Below, in pieces: positions 38,609 to 52,600 of a DNA stretch of 64,000 nucleotides (its first letter is position 1; each line of letters begins with the position of its first letter). This stretch comes from Anthopleura xanthogrammica. Lineage: Eukaryota; Cnidaria; Anthozoa; Actiniaria; Actiniidae. The stretch spans positions 12,236,414-12,300,413 of the forward strand of contig OZ025216.1 in assembly GCA_964019055.1 (NCBI GenBank), read 5' to 3'. A model generated the notes under the pieces. That model was not told the origin of the DNA. It saw only the letters and a list, made by a program, of their open reading frames with translations, and made no database searches. Made by a program: the position numbers and the translations under genes.

Positions 38609-39040
38609 CAGTTTCGTTTCTTAAAGAAAAGAATTGAATTAGAATGTTATTTACCACAATATTATAATGCAAATCATCAAATAATCTTCAGTTGATATTC
38701 CGCAAAATCTTTAAAAATCTTATAAAATCTTTTTAATTTTTCTTTGGTTACACCTTTTATACATTTAACTTTATACTGACATACGGTGTAAAACGTTAGC
38801 GCTCCAAACTTAAACCGCGTAAATGATTGTACACAACAAACACGAGAAGGAAAGCCATCTACTCAGTAAAGCAATTATAGAAGGCCCTCCTCCAAGATTC
38901 CTTTTTCTACCAAATTAAATAGCACCTGCAGCACAAATGTAAAATGCTCTTTCAACATTGTGATCCTTCGAAATTCTTTTACTTTTAGTTTTATAGCACT
39001 GTTTACATAAGCATAACAACATACGCAAGCGCAGTACTTT
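38609..39040. other. Upstream of TPR-CHAT gene, no gene seen
   Basis: A/T-rich DNA expected to contain the promoter or an unrecognised first exon of the minus-strand TPR-CHAT gene. No ORF, RNA gene or repeat recognised. Confidence 0.3.
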
Positions 39041-39462
39041 AAGGATGACTGAATGTTTTGTTCTGTCCAAACAACACGGATTCGTTCCCGGGAAGTCTTG
39101 CGTATGCAGTTGATCGAGGTACTCGATTACATTGGTTCGCAATTAGACTCAGGGAAGCAAACAGATGTCATCTATCTAGACATGTCTAAGGCGTTTGACA
39201 AAGTGAATCATAAGCGGATCTTGATTGAAAATCCTAGAGAACTACAATATACATGGCAACCTACTCCGATGGTTCGCCTCCTACCTCACGGGTCGCCGAC
39301 AGCGAGTAACAGTACTCAGTGCAACCTCTGATGAACTCAAAGTCACATCAGGAGTGCCTCAGAGCTCCATTCTTGGCCCACTACTCTTCATTCTTTACGT
39401 AAACACCTTACCAGATGTGGTAGAAAATGGAAAAGTTGTGTCATTTGCAGATGACAGTTGAT
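39041..39462 (+). pseudogene. Non-LTR retrotransposon reverse transcriptase fragment
   Basis: Reverse transcriptase motifs appear in order but in different frames: QHGFVPGKSC; then VIYLDMSKAFDKVNH (finger/palm motif A with catalytic Asp); then LLRWFASYLTGRRQRV, TSGVPQSSILGPLLF and VVSFADDS (motif C with the catalytic Asp pair). At least two frameshifts separate them and homology stops right after FADDS. This is an old, truncated non-LTR element of the CR1/Jockey-like group. The expected glycine of the motif usually read as SGVPQGS is changed to Ser, another sign of decay. Confidence 0.85.
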
Positions 39463-40718
39463 GTTTTTTTCTCACGCTATTGCCACGGCAAAAATATAAT
39501 AGGTAACTACAATTTGGCAACAAGCTATTGGGACCTATTGGAATATCCGAGTTCGCAGAATATCGAAAATCGCAGTAAGGTGCCCATTGAAGAGCTTGTG
39601 GGGCAAATTTTGATCCTAAGTCTGTTCATAGCTCGTTTCTAAAAATGTTTCTTGATCGATACTCTGTCCATCAGCCTTTCACTAATGCTCGATAATAACC
39701 TATACGGGAATGTTCCACTGGGTAGATTATGGGTGCTCTGCATGGACTAAAAATTGCAACCTACTACCCCCGGCTCGTAACGTTAGGCCCCAACCCCTCC
39801 CCACAAGAACAAGTTTCAGCTAGAAATCCATTTTCGTTTTACTACCTCCATAAAACAACAAAACCAGAAATTCACGATCACTTATCAGTAAAATTCAATT
39901 TTCTAATATTTGAATTTTAAAATCCAACATGGTTTAGTCTCTCAACTTGCTTTCTGAAAAGTGAAATTCCGCACTTAAAACATGTTTTTTTTGGATAATT
40001 AGCGAATTTTATGATATTAAATAACACACACACACAAAAGTCAGAAATCAATTTTTTGAATTTTTGAATTCTGAATAAACGAAACGCCCACGGACCAGAT
40101 AAGGTAGTAAAGTTTGCTAAATACAAGTGAATTTAGTATAAGAAAAAATTGTGTTCTTGTCAAAAAGATGTCTAATCCTGTTTATCAGGCAAAGAGTAGA
40201 TCGCCAAAGGTCGCCAAAGCTGGGTCTCCGTGGTATCATATAAGGCCTTATTATACATTTAACTCAGTATCTCAATTCTGATTGGTCGAGAGCCCTCAGC
40301 CAATCCCTGATATCGTGTGAACTCGACATGATAAATGTATTATTACTGATCATGCCAAGTTCACTCAAGGTCACAATGGAAATGGAAATATGTTTGCTAC
40401 TTTTTCGAAAGCCGAATTAATTCTTTATCCTAAGTTTACAAAATGTATAATAAAACAGTTATTGAATTCGGTTTTTAAATGATATTTAGTAAATTATCAA
40501 GATGTCGGCCGTCTTATCCGCCTCAGCCTACGGCAGATAAAACGGTCTTGATAACTTACGATATCATGCTCAACCTCATCCAATAATTGTTAAATGTATG
40601 CAAAATATAACATTTTGTAAATCATACAAAAAAAATCATACAAAAAATAAAATAAAATTTCGTAATCATACAAATAAATCTGTTCTTTCTTGTAAATTTT
40701 AAATCAGGCCACGATTGA
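39463..40718. other. Intergenic, mostly featureless, one MITE-like block
   Basis: No gene recognised. Around 40,248-40,600 there is a repeat-like block: ATACATTTAAC near its start and GTTAAATGTATG near its end form a short inverted pair. Its right part, GCTCAACCTCATCCAATAATTG, resembles the ends of the foldback elements at 42,214-42,853. Internal GTCGGCCGTCTTATCCGCC and GCAGATAAAACGGTCTTG form a hairpin near 40,505. Confidence 0.4.
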
Positions 40719-40976
40719 CATCTCAATACCAGACGCGAAGATCCTTTGTCTGAGAAAAACATTTGGCGGGTGGAAAAAGTTCAAATCGAAAAAATTTACA
40801 TTATTTCTAGCTATTGTCCATTATTTTATCAATACTAATGCCCCTTATCTAGGATGCTAAGGCCTTTCTGGAATGATTAAATCCTGCTTTTTATAACTCT
40901 CGCATTTTTTAACTTTTCCCAACCGCCAATTGTTTTTCCTCAGACAAACGTCTTCGCGTCTGGTATCGAGATTCAT
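40714..40976. mobile_element. MITE with about 55-bp inverted ends
   Basis: CAATACCAGACGCGAAGATC at the left and its near complement ending GTCTTCGCGTCTGGTATCG at the right. The match extends inward through TTTGTCTGAG and the GGCGG motif for about 55 bp with few mismatches. The centre of about 150 bp is A/T-rich without an ORF. Confidence 0.75.
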
Positions 40977-42213
40977 GTAACTGAATAGAGGCCCTATCAC
41001 TTGAAATTTACAAGTTCCGTTTCCTTTTCGTAAGAATCAAAACAAACTTGGAATCAAATTTCAAAAATATATTTTGAATCTTCCAACCTCGATAGGAACG
41101 CATGAGCTGCTTTAACTGTAAATGTTGAAAGCAAATTAATTCATAATACCCTGCAGTTGATGTTTGTTTATCCATTTTCGTCTTGGTAACGAATATATGC
41201 TCACTTATTAGATTAGTAAGCTAGCTATTTTCAATTTCACTTTCGTTTCTCATAGGTTCTCAGTTTTGTCGATCAAACTGAACCTTTTTCTTATGGTAAA
41301 TCAGTCATATTTACTTGGATTGCGCTTATTTCCAGCCGCGACAAGTAGCACATACAGGACATCAATTCTTACCTTTCAAGTGTAAGCAACTCGTTGAACG
41401 TTACCAGACATACTTCCGCCTTGGCTTCTTCGTGTTTCTTCCATCGCCACTTCTCCTTGAAGACCATAAGAACAACTCAAAAGAGTGGCTTTGGACAGTC
41501 TTGATGTTTCTTTTTGTAGTGTCGATAGACTTCGTCGGTAGAAGAATCGAGAGCGACTAGTTATTGAACTGTATGTTTCCAAAACAAAAGTGCTTCGTTG
41601 TACACGTATGCGACAGGTGGAGGGTGCTCACTCTTTTGCAGTGCATCATGGGTAAAAATCTAAATTTACCACTCGAGGTCCAACTGCCGTGAAGAGAAGA
41701 GCTCCACTTCAACGTGCTCCAACTCAAAATATATCCATATTTTTGCATTGAGAGAGAGTATAGTTGTGCTTTTGAATCTAAGAACTATCCTTAGAATTTT
41801 AAGGTAATGGAATGAAATGGAATGTAACAACAGAACCCGATCTAAACCAATCGGAAAACGATTTGCTCGTGACGTCACTTCGAATGTACTTGGTTTTTAT
41901 CAGCGAAGTCGGCCATGCAGTTCAGTAGGTCAGATCAAAATGGCAGCTCCCACATCATGATATTTTCACCCTTTTCCTGCCTTTGATGTCAATTTTTTAT
42001 CATCAAAAACAGTAGGAAAAGAGAGGAAGCCAAGTCAACACTCGAAGATAAAATTCGTATCTCCGCGCGCCTATGTACTATCCTCTATTTTGAATATCTC
42101 GGCAAAGAGGAGATATAAAAAAAATGAAGAAGGCCATTCTTTTTTCAAATCACAGAGGCAGCTTGTATGCATTAGGTTTATTCATACATTATTTTTTACA
42201 TTAAGATACTACT
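40977..42213. other. Intergenic, no supported gene
   Basis: Several short open frames overlap on both strands at 41,315-41,880, none with recognisable domains or splice context. A repeat piece shared with 25,765-25,790 lies at about 42,043-42,070. Nothing else seen. Confidence 0.35.
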
Positions 42214-42853
42214 GGACGAGGTTGAGCAAAATTTCGTGATTTGTTAGTGGCGAGCAAGCAATTATTTACCGATGCCGAAATCATTCAAATTTTTTTTTTC
42301 CAATCTTTGAGGGGCAGTGCGCACGAGTCAAACAATAACAAAGAAGTCAGTTCATTTTTTTCAGGGAAGCGAGCCATTGTCAAATGCAACGTTACTGCGC
42401 ATGAGCAGACCGTTATTTGTAGGCAGTTATTGCAGTTCTCTCGGCCAATCAAAATGACGGGGGGAAAATTGAATGATTAATTAGTTTATCATTCAAATTA
42501 TTTTTTCCATCATTTTGATTGGCCGAGAGAACTGCAAATAACTGCCTACAAATAACGGTCTGCTCATGCGCATTACGGTACAAAGCCATTTTGCTGCAAA
42601 TAACGGTCTGCTCATGCGCAGTAACGTTGCATTTGACAATGGCTCGCTTCCATGAAAAAATGAACTGACTACTTTGTTATTGTTTGACTCGTGCGCACTG
42701 CCCCTCAAAGATTAGAAAAAAATATTTTGAATGATAAAACAATTATTGGACGAGGTTGAGCAAAATATCGTGATTTGTTAGTGCATCGGCAAATAATTGC
42801 TTGCTCGCCACTATCAAATCACGATATTTTGCTCAACCTCGTCCAATAATTGC
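42214..42853. mobile_element. Nested foldback elements
   Basis: Two nested palindromes. The larger pairs 42,309-42,480 with about 42,495-42,712 (for example GCAGTGCGCACGAGTCAAAC with its complement). The right arm carries an extra 50 bp that repeats AAATAACGGTCTGCTCATGC. The smaller, 42,738-42,853, is a near-perfect hairpin beginning CAATTATTGGACGAGGTTG and ending in its complement. The motif GGACGAGGTTGAGCAAAAT also opens the larger one at 42,214, so both belong to one MITE family. No coding sequence. Confidence 0.75.
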
Positions 42854-42937
42854 TTATTATTGGTGTGACGCATCAGCCTGTAATTCAGACTTTTCTGCAA
42901 AAGGCCCGAATAAACCTGATATTATTTCAATATTAAT

Positions 42938-43090
42938 TCCACTGCTGTAAAACTGGAAGTAATCATTTTTGGCTGTGGTGCTACATCAAAAATTAGTCAG
43001 CACCTGGTCTTCTATCGTTGTGCTAATTTTCATGCTTGTAACCAAAACCTGAACAATTCTGCACCATATTCCTGCACTCCTTCAGAACGT
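42938..43090. repeat. Dispersed repeat shared with unit B insertion
   Basis: ATTAATTCCACTGCTGTAAAACTGGAAGTAA and the following 130 bp match 30,204-30,360 with about one difference in ten. Fragment of an unidentified dispersed element. From 43,091 to 43,679 I see nothing that I can name. Confidence 0.6.
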
Positions 43091-43679
43091 CTGAGTGATA
43101 ATGAACTCATGCATGACGTTGCGTGTCGAATGACTACAAATTAACTCACACAGCAAGAGATGTATTTTTGGTTATGAGTTTGACTTTTCTGTTTTGTAAT
43201 GAACCACTTAACAAGTCAACTTTTTTGTATCAAGTCCGACTTTGTCTATCGGAATGTTTGCTAACTTCACAATCACGCTATAGAAACCAAGAAAATATGG
43301 CTTCTATGGTTTGATTCAAAGGTGTTAAAATATGACTCTCTCATGTCCAAAGATCGACAAAGCTGCCAGGTCGTATTGTCAATCAAAACAATAGGAAATA
43401 ACTTGATTGGCTCTTTAGACAAAAGAGTTTAACATTAAGATGGCTTCTTGATGAATAATCATTTTGTAGTGTTGATTGAAAGGGAAACAATCTTGAAATA
43501 TGATTCTACTTAACTACTTTACAGTATTTATTCCCAAAACACGATGCAGTGAGCGACTAAATTCTGCCTAGACGAGCTGATTTTGTCAATGTTTTCAGTA
43601 AAATTGAAAGGTTGGATCTACATCCGAGGTTAGGCAAATGTCAGACTCTATTGACAGATGATTTGTTTTCTGATAGTAG

Positions 43680-46600
43680 TTTCATTTTGAAGTTTATCAG
43701 AGGGCTTCTGTTTTGATTGAAGGTATAGACAAAGCGGACAAAGGTAGAGAAATATGGATCCTTCGATACTGTGCTGTCTTCGAAGAAGAACAACTCTTTA
43801 AAATCTATCTTGATGAACAGGTGGGACTAAAGTTTTGAAAGCTTGTTTGTAAAATCAGTTTTAGCTTCAGTTTGACAACTACGATGTACAGTGACTCACG
43901 ACTGTTCTAAAATAGCTTTCGTTCAACCACAGGAATGCCTCAACGATCCAGTCTTCCAAGAAAATAATAACGAAATAAAACCCAGTTTGAGACAAGCTTG
44001 GAAACCCAAGATGGAAGGTAAAAAATTACGTAAAAACGAATATCAAATATTGTTCTTGATCACAAAGCATTTTTGAAGTATTAATTTACATCAACTACAG
44101 GAAAACTGTTCTTAACTGAACTAAACTAACTAATAATAAACCTTGGTAATTATTTACTTCTGGTTATTTGAGACCACGGATAAAGATTAGGTAGTATTTT
44201 TAGAAACAATTTATTTAGTTCTTTGCAAATTTGTGACAAATTTGTGGCACCTGACCTTCGAATGCAACTACAAAAGTCTTTGCTTCAAAACAAAAGTCAA
44301 ATTAAAATAACAACAGTCTGCTGCAAGATAAAACTAAACTAAATATCACAGAACTAAAACCTTCTCACTAATGGAAGCGATTTTAGATGGAATTTGAATT
44401 TGAAGGACAAAGAATGAAAGTAAGGCTGAAGTAATAAAATAACTTAAAGTTGTATGAAGTTGTTGTCGCGTTTTAGCTCTTGATTCACTCTACTAAACTA
44501 ATGCCATTATAAATATAGCCAAAACTGAATTCAAAGAACACAGAAAGCCAATATTGTTCGGAGATTTATCGTTTATTCTTGTCTTAAACAGGAGTCGGTA
44601 GCTTCTATAGTAAGCTGTTAATTCGGTACAAAAGATGTTATTATGAAGGATTAAGGATTACTATTGTGGTGCTAATAGCCCTAACCACGGCTTAAAGTGG
44701 CTGGCTAAACTCAAAGAACCCCGACTATGGCTTGACTGGCGGGTTCTTTACGATAACCACAGCATTTCCAGGTCATTTCCTGGTATTGTGATACAGACTA
44801 TTACTATGAAAAAGAAATTGATATTTATAAGGAGACGTGGCCGACTGTCGGAAAAAAGATCTAGATCACCCATGCATCAAGGAGCCCTCGGCGATTCTTA
44901 CTGCGAGCGCGCGCGCCAAGAACGTGCGCCGAGCTGTGAATTTGTTCCCAAATGTCGGCCAGTAATTACGTTTTGAAAGCCATTTCCCGTTATTCGAAAC
45001 ATGAAGGTCCTCTGCCCTAACCAAATCATTACATCTCTTATTCTCTTCAAAGAACCCGATTCTCCATGGCCAGTCAGGCGTGGTAGAAGTCAAAGTCTTA
45101 TCACTCCACCAGTTCATCAGAAACTAGCTGTAAGTATTCCTATATTTTAAAATTTCTTTGAAATTTCGTCTGATGAAGGAGCTATGATCCGAAAACGTTC
45201 TTTTTAATTGTTTACTTTACTTTCTTATAAAGAGAAAGAGAAGAAAATATTTCTACAAAATTTCTTTGCTAATTCTTTTCCTAATGGGCTATTTATCTCT
45301 TGCCTTCCCCTTCATTTTCTCTATATTTTTGCTACGACAAAGGGCTAACGTCCGAAGTGTCAGTTATTCAGACCCGGCCAGGGTTTTCGGGTGCTATTGC
45401 ACTGGTATCAGGGTACTTTTAACCCCGGTATCCGGTAGCTAAGACGATAGTTATGAGTATAAAGTATCTTGGGTTTGGAATTTTTGGATTGTCCAGTGTG
45501 TGGTCCACCAGTATTTCTGACTATCAGTTAAAGAGACCTTGCATAATTAGCTATGACGTCACACGTGAAAGCTTTTTTCTGCTATAAGAAGTATGTTACC
45601 ATAGTGATGATGTTTAAATACATGTTAAAATATCAAATTTTTGAAATAAAGAAATATAGGTATTTCATTGATACTCATATAATAAAATGGTGTTATCTCG
45701 GATTGTGGGGCTAGATTTAAAGATGTGATATAGAGGAAAAATGTTCCACAAATTCAGTCAAAAAATCCGTTGCAGCACCCTTACCGAAATGTTTCAACAA
45801 ATGCTAAAAATAGTAACTGTATTTCTTATTATTTGGCCTGTTTGCTGCCCTACTTTAAGGTTACTGGAGACCTTCATGGGTGTGTTTCGTTTGAAACTAG
45901 AGTTCATTAAGATTAATTAATCATTCAGCCAATCAGAACTGATTTGTTGTTTGACGTCACTCTCACAGTTATCCCTTTACAAAAATATAATAATTGAAAA
46001 AACGTTAGTTAATGCTCCAAGAACTTCAGAGTAACAGCAATCGTAGAGGCTCTGAAATTACTGATTCTTAGGCAGTTTGGTATCCAGTACGACTGTATAC
46101 TGTATACGATGTTTATGCTAGAGGTAAGGCTTTATGGTTGGTAAAAATCTTAACAGATATTTTGAGAAAGATGGTAGCTAAATATGTTAAAGCATTGAAT
46201 ACACCTGTTTCGCATTAGACCTTTTTGCTATAACGATCATTTTCGACATTCTCAAAGTCTCGTGCTGTTGAAACAAAAGATGTGCAAATTCTTTTATGAT
46301 TTTGTTATTTAGAAATAATAGCAGCGTTAGTAATGATAATTTGACTATCATGCATGTTGCATTGATCGTGTAAAACGCTGAATCAGCGTTTCAATACTAC
46401 TATTATTTCTAAACAACAAAATCACAAAAGAATTCGCACATCTTTTGTTACAACAGCACGAGAGTTAAAAATGTCGAAAATGTTCGTTATAGCAAAAAGG
46501 TCTATTCGCTGCATGCTGTTTTTGAAGACCACAGACTCATTTGCTCAGGCTTAGCCTCGTTTATAAGTCAGCTATTCAACGACATTAAAAGTCCATGGGA

Positions 46601-49600
46601 TTTCAAAACATTGGTATTGTTCAACTTGCACATTCTTTACATTACAGTTGACTTTAGCAAACCATTAGCAACAGCCAACTGTAATGTAAAAGATATGCAA
46701 GAAGAAGAATACCAGTCCCACGGACTTTTAATGATGCCGTTGAATAGCTGACTTATAAACGAGGCTAAGCATGTGCAAATGAGTCTGTGATCTTCAAAAA
46801 CAGCGGTTTGCATCGAATGCGAAACTGGTGTATTGGATAACTAGGAAGGATTGTTTGCTGACGATTAGTTTTTGATTGGAAGGGAGGAAGGAAGGTAGAA
46901 AAAGGAAATAAGATAAAAAAGCCTCGAAACAATTTCACTTTTACTTATCTGTTTCTTATTAAGTTAGCCAGGAAAGTGATTAAATCCACCATTAATAAAG
47001 GGTGTGGGCGCGGAATAATTGTTTTAAATATAAGACCATCATCACGCTGTGGTTTCGCATTTTAAATTATTAATTTTAACTGGAAAATGAAACTTTACAC
47101 CCAAATTTCTCCTTTATGCAAATATTTCACTGTGATAAAAATACATATGGGTGCTAAAGATACTAGTTATATTATTTTACAGGTTTGGATGGTGGGTATT
47201 GGCAAGTACTCCTCCCCCTTAGAGGTCTGTTAAAATGTTCCATACATACTGGATTTCTGATATTACTTTGTCCATACGCAAATACACTGATTGCTTAGCA
47301 TACAAGCAAACAGACCCAGTACATTCAATTTTGCGATTTAACTTTAAGTTTTGGAGATACTATTTGAGGACAATATCCAGGATTTCACTTCCAGAGGTGG
47401 TGGGTACGAGGTAACCCCATCACTCCCCTCTAGATCAGGTCTATTAATATGTCCTTACCGCTAACGCTACCGCCTTAAGAGGCAGTCCGTGTAAGGATCG
47501 AGCAAAGTTGGAAATGGCTCAAAAATCGCCTATCCTCAAACTTTGCCTGAAGAAAGCCTATTATTTGCCCAGTACAATGGTGCAATTGGTTTTCCAAAAA
47601 AAACATTTTTCGATTTTTTAGAAGCGAATAACAAATTTCGCTATTTGAGGGGACGCGAGAGCGTGAAACTAGTGATTTTCAAAATTCGCTCATAGAAAAA
47701 GCAAAAGATCATTTGTAACCAAAGTTTGTACAAATACTTTTGTACTTTAGAACTGTTAGCTGAACTTTATTTTTTTTAATTTTGACTAAATTTATTGGGA
47801 GATAATCGTCCTTGAATACGGCATACTTTCGCCTCTCTTTTGGGAGTGTAAAATAGGCGAAGTTCAAACTGGTCAAAACCAAGGTAGTAGCCTGAAAAAA
47901 ATAAAACCACTCATTTCCCCAGAAAGACCATTTATTCTACTAGCTTTTTCCGATTAAAAGTCCGCGGGCACTTGCTTTGTGTTGCGAGGGAACTTCTTTC
48001 TTACTAACCAACTTTCACGTTTTGACGGGTCGATCGTGCTCTGAATACATCCACGTAAGAAATAGTAAAAAAATTGTATAATTCAAAGAGACCATTGAAA
48101 TGTCCCTAAAATTATCGTTGGAACTTGTGTGAATATAAATTGGTACATTTTTCTTTTGTCAGATTTAATTTTAGTAAAGTTAATAGTTGTTTTTAGTAGC
48201 TTTTCAGAGCCTAGCATCTTACGAGCTAAATTATGCAAATTACCTGTTTTGTTTACTTGCTCATTTCTTTACGGCTTCAAGAGCCGATCACAGATAAAAT
48301 AGTATAAAGGCTGTTCTCACAAAACCCACATCGTAATCAAGGTAGTTTTTTAAAGCTAAAGGGGCTAAAGCTCTGAATTTTAAAATTCTGAAAACCGAAT
48401 TCAGGTTTCAGCGCTTGATACGCGATCAAAATATCACTACTGAAGAATGAAACGGTGAACTTGCATTGAAACCTTTAGTCTAGTGAAAGTCACAACTACC
48501 AGAATTATTCATTTAAAATTCAAGATTTCCTTAGGTTTTGCATTTAGTAAACCCTATCCTATGTAATTCCTTAAACTGCTAGGGTGTTTTGTTAAGTTTT
48601 CGCTCTTCTTTCTCTTCTTCTCGATCTCCTTTGACTTCGACAGCGACTAATTAATATGATGTACAACAAGTAAACTTTTCGCTGGCAGCGGCCTGCAAAA
48701 ACGGCTTTACCTCAGCTGGAAGAAGAATAAGAAAAAAATCCGACATCATATTAAAGATAGAGCAATTTGTCCACTCTGTCGTGAAATATAACCTTTCCTT
48801 CGTGGACTTGTTTCAAACTGCTCATTAACATATCCCAACGTCCACCCCCAGGGGATGGGTTTGATACTTTGACGAAAATGGCGAAGTGCGGGATAGGAGT
48901 TTTACTTTCTACCGAATGCGGCTCAAGCGTTCACAATGAAAAAGAAACCGTCGATATGCTAACCATAAGTCAATGCCAACGTAATATATCCGGCCATCTG
49001 AAAATGGTGAAACTAAAAGACAAAGACATTGGGTCAGAAGGAGATCTCATTTGTTACAGAGCAGGTAAATATAAATTCGCCATTCAATGAATATGTAGTG
49101 CATTGAATGAATCTTAACCAGTGATTATGCATTACAAACAGGGATCTTCGATGCATTGGCTAATCAAAACATGATTGTATGCCCCAAACATCGCGATTCT
49201 CTTGGAATTTACTGGCGAGGTCGTCTTGTTAACTGCCAGATTCCACAGTCTTCAGCTGCGCACTCTATAAAGGGAGCTAAGGGAGACAGAAGTGTAAACA
49301 AGGCTGCTTCTTTATTTATTTGGAACGAAACTTCAGTCCTAGTTCCAGTTGGATCAGGTACCTAATGCATATATAAATTTTATATTTCATCAATTGGCAT
49401 CTTTATAACCTTTTATTTCAGTAGAGAAAACATAAATATGAAAATAATGAAAAACGTTGAGTTGTACATATCATACAAACATATAAAATTTATCCCTCAT
49501 TAAAGTTCATGATGATTATAATAAAGCTTTTTGTTTATTATTCAGCAATTTGTAGACGATGTCGAGAAAAATTTGCGGCACAAATAAAGGTGTTACAGGA

Positions 49601-52600
49601 ACAGGTTAGTATGCGATATTTAACCGTAAACAAACTAAAAATTTCCAGAGGTAGTTACAGAAAAAAAATAATTATTAGAGCAAATAATTCATCATTGCAG
49701 CCCCGCATTCCTCCAAATCCCCGTCCCTCTTTTTCCGCAGGCGTCTAACTTGTTTAAGTATCACCTTTAAAAAAATTACGAAAGTTAATGGTTAGTTTGC
49801 TTTTCCTGCTCAAGGTTACAGATTGTGGGCCAACGTTGTTTTAGAATTATTTGTCCTAGCTAAGGGAAGTACGTTTTCGTATTGGGTTGGGGAGGGGGGG
49901 GGGGGGGGGGGAGGGCTAGTGATTCACAGAAAACTATTTAAAAAATGGTTTCCCTCCCCCTTAGATTCAGTAAGACCCTCTTTTTAAGTTGAGCCTCACT
50001 GGCCTCGACAAAAGTTAAAATTTGTACTGATGACCCTGCCCTCTGCAGCTTGTGGACGCGTACGTGGAATGAAATGCGTAATATAAAAGAAATGCTTGGA
50101 AAATTATTGTTGGGTTTCTAATTAGCATTACAATTTACCATGACATTTCTATTCATCCGGTTTTACACTGACATCTCTCAAGAAAGTTGACGATGGAAGT
50201 GACTACGTCTATTTTTTTCTTTCCTTTTACTTTTACGTCAAAGTGATTTGCCATGGCCCTGAGCTGCGTCATCTTCAATTCATGGAATTCTTTTTCTTTC
50301 ATTGCGCACAGATTCTGCCTTGAGAAAATAACTGGATGTTTTAGGGGTCTTCGGTTCAATGCCTGGAGTACATCGCTGCACAGTTTTTCTCGGTCATTTT
50401 GGTTGGTCTCAGCTTCAAGGTCAGGTTCGGATATTTTCTTTCTTTTAGCAGCCATGCGAGAAAAAAACGAGGTAATTTGTTGTGGGCGAAGAAACTCGTC
50501 GAAGCTAAATATTCGCTTGCCATTTTCATCTCTTATGAACCTCATCTCTTTTGATACATCCTCTCCAGAAGATTTTATTCCTGTTTTTTCTCCCTCGATG
50601 AACTTTTTTTCCATATATTTCTTTTGCTTGTCGCTGAATCTTTTGTACTTCTTTTCGCTTTCGCGAAGAGCCCATCCTTTTGAAGGTTTCTGAGGTTTTT
50701 TTCCTTTCTGCTTGGCTGTCTGCGTTGGTTTTGTTGAAACACTGATAATTGTTTGGGAGCCTGCTTCCAGACGTTCAGCATAGCTTATCTTTGCCCTGTC
50801 CAACAAAGTCATTCTTTCAAGCTTCAACTTATGCTTTCCATACATTATATGTTGCTCTAATCTGCCGTGCGTCAGATATTTCTTAATGCAGCCATCCTCT
50901 GGACAAACAAATAAGGGGGGCTTTTGAGGTGAATCTGTTACCTCATTTTCTTCGTCGCTTGTTACGTTATCTTCACTTTCACTGGATTTGTCCTCAGCAG
51001 GAGCAGAGAGAGACTTTGGGAGAGGGCGTTTCCTATGTCGTACTGGGATAAAATCTCCTTCGGTAACTTCACACGATATCCATTTCATTGCATTGTCAAT
51101 ATTGTCTGTGAACGGAAATCATACTGATATAGATTATTATGATAAGGAAAAAACATACAAAAACCGTCTCATCTCCCTTAAAATTACTAGTTTGTTTGCA
51201 GGGTTGTAGCAAGCCTTGAAAAACTGGGAGAGGGGGGGTGGGCACAAAGTCACTTCGCTACACGTAATCACGAAAAATATACCAAATTAATTCCATAGTT
51301 GCTTTACTTTTCTTGGGAGAACTGGGGGGAGGGGGCTCAAGCCCTTCCAGCCCCTCCCCTTGCTACGGCCCTGGTTTGCTAGTAAAATACAACTTACTCT
51401 TAAACTTTGACCATGGCGAAAACTTTCCTTCTCCAATATTGTATGCCTTGAATGCCCTCACACCGTCCTTTGTAAATTTGAAGTTGTAATATGCACTTAT
51501 ACCATCCCATTTGGCTTTTATTGTATCTGCTCTTGTAGCTCCCGGTACACATGCAACGCGGACACCGGGTATCCCACCATTTGACTGAATGGCAGTCTTC
51601 ATTTCTTCAGGTGTAGTAACGGAGTTACCCTGGTTGATATAAGCCTTGATGTGACATTTTATCTGAGCAGCCTTCCTGTCACACGGGCCCTTGCCCCCCT
51701 GAGGATCGCAGAAATCTAGCTGGCACAAATTTAATCCAGATCTTTCACGAAGAACCTTACATGCCAAGATTGTGGTGGCTGAATGGTAGCATCCGGCGTT
51801 GTCCTGCCGGTAATACACATTTTGTATTTCTGGATGCTCTTTCTTTAATGTCTGCATAATATGTTCCATGATGGGAACAACTGTCTCGCTTTCCTGTAAT
51901 CCAGACTTTACTATGTGCACAAAGGTCTGGGCCTGAAGCTTGCCATTAACCTTTGTCTGGCAAACGGTTACATGCCAAGATATTCCTCTTTTGCCAAAGA
52001 ACTCCTTTTGCGTTTCTCTGTACTGTGTAGGAATAAACTTCATAGCATAGTCCTGAACTATCAGTACTGAGTTATTCTCGAGGGTCTCCAATATGTCTGT
52101 CCTGGCAATATCTTGGTGGACCATTCGCAGCTGATGTGATTTCCAGGAAGAGATGGCGTCACGTGCAGTGTATGCAGTAAACAATGCGTCATCTCGAACA
52201 TCTGGGGGCAGGTTCGTTGAATTTATTTGCGTAACAACCATGTCTAATAACTGTGAAGAAGAAAAGTGTTTTAGTTCAAAAGGAGGACACAGGAATTAAT
52301 ATGTTGTTAAGGAAATCCAGATGATGAAGAGCCCAGATAGTTCGTTTTAGATAAATAGAAGTAATCAGGGGCGTAGCCAGCCTTTTGCCTTAGGGGGCCC
52401 TCAAAACCCGTTTTTGGAACGTCAACGGAAAACAACAAGAAAACAAAACAAAATTGAATATGTAAAAATCGAAAAAAATCAAGATCAAAGTACAGGTGTT
52501 GTAAGAATACTGTGTTTTCTCATTTTTGTATTTTATAATTCGGAGAATTTTTCACTGTGTATAGATGCTCGTGACAAGTTTTACAACTTATAATTATGCT

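Noticed and set aside
39053..39461. Active reverse transcriptase gene
   Set aside because: Motifs are split over several frames and end right after FADDS; it is a dead fragment.
41315..41560. Frame with GHQFLPFKCK, recalling AN1-type zinc fingers
   Set aside because: Only one Cys of the expected pattern is present, the opposite strand is equally open, and no flanking exons were found.
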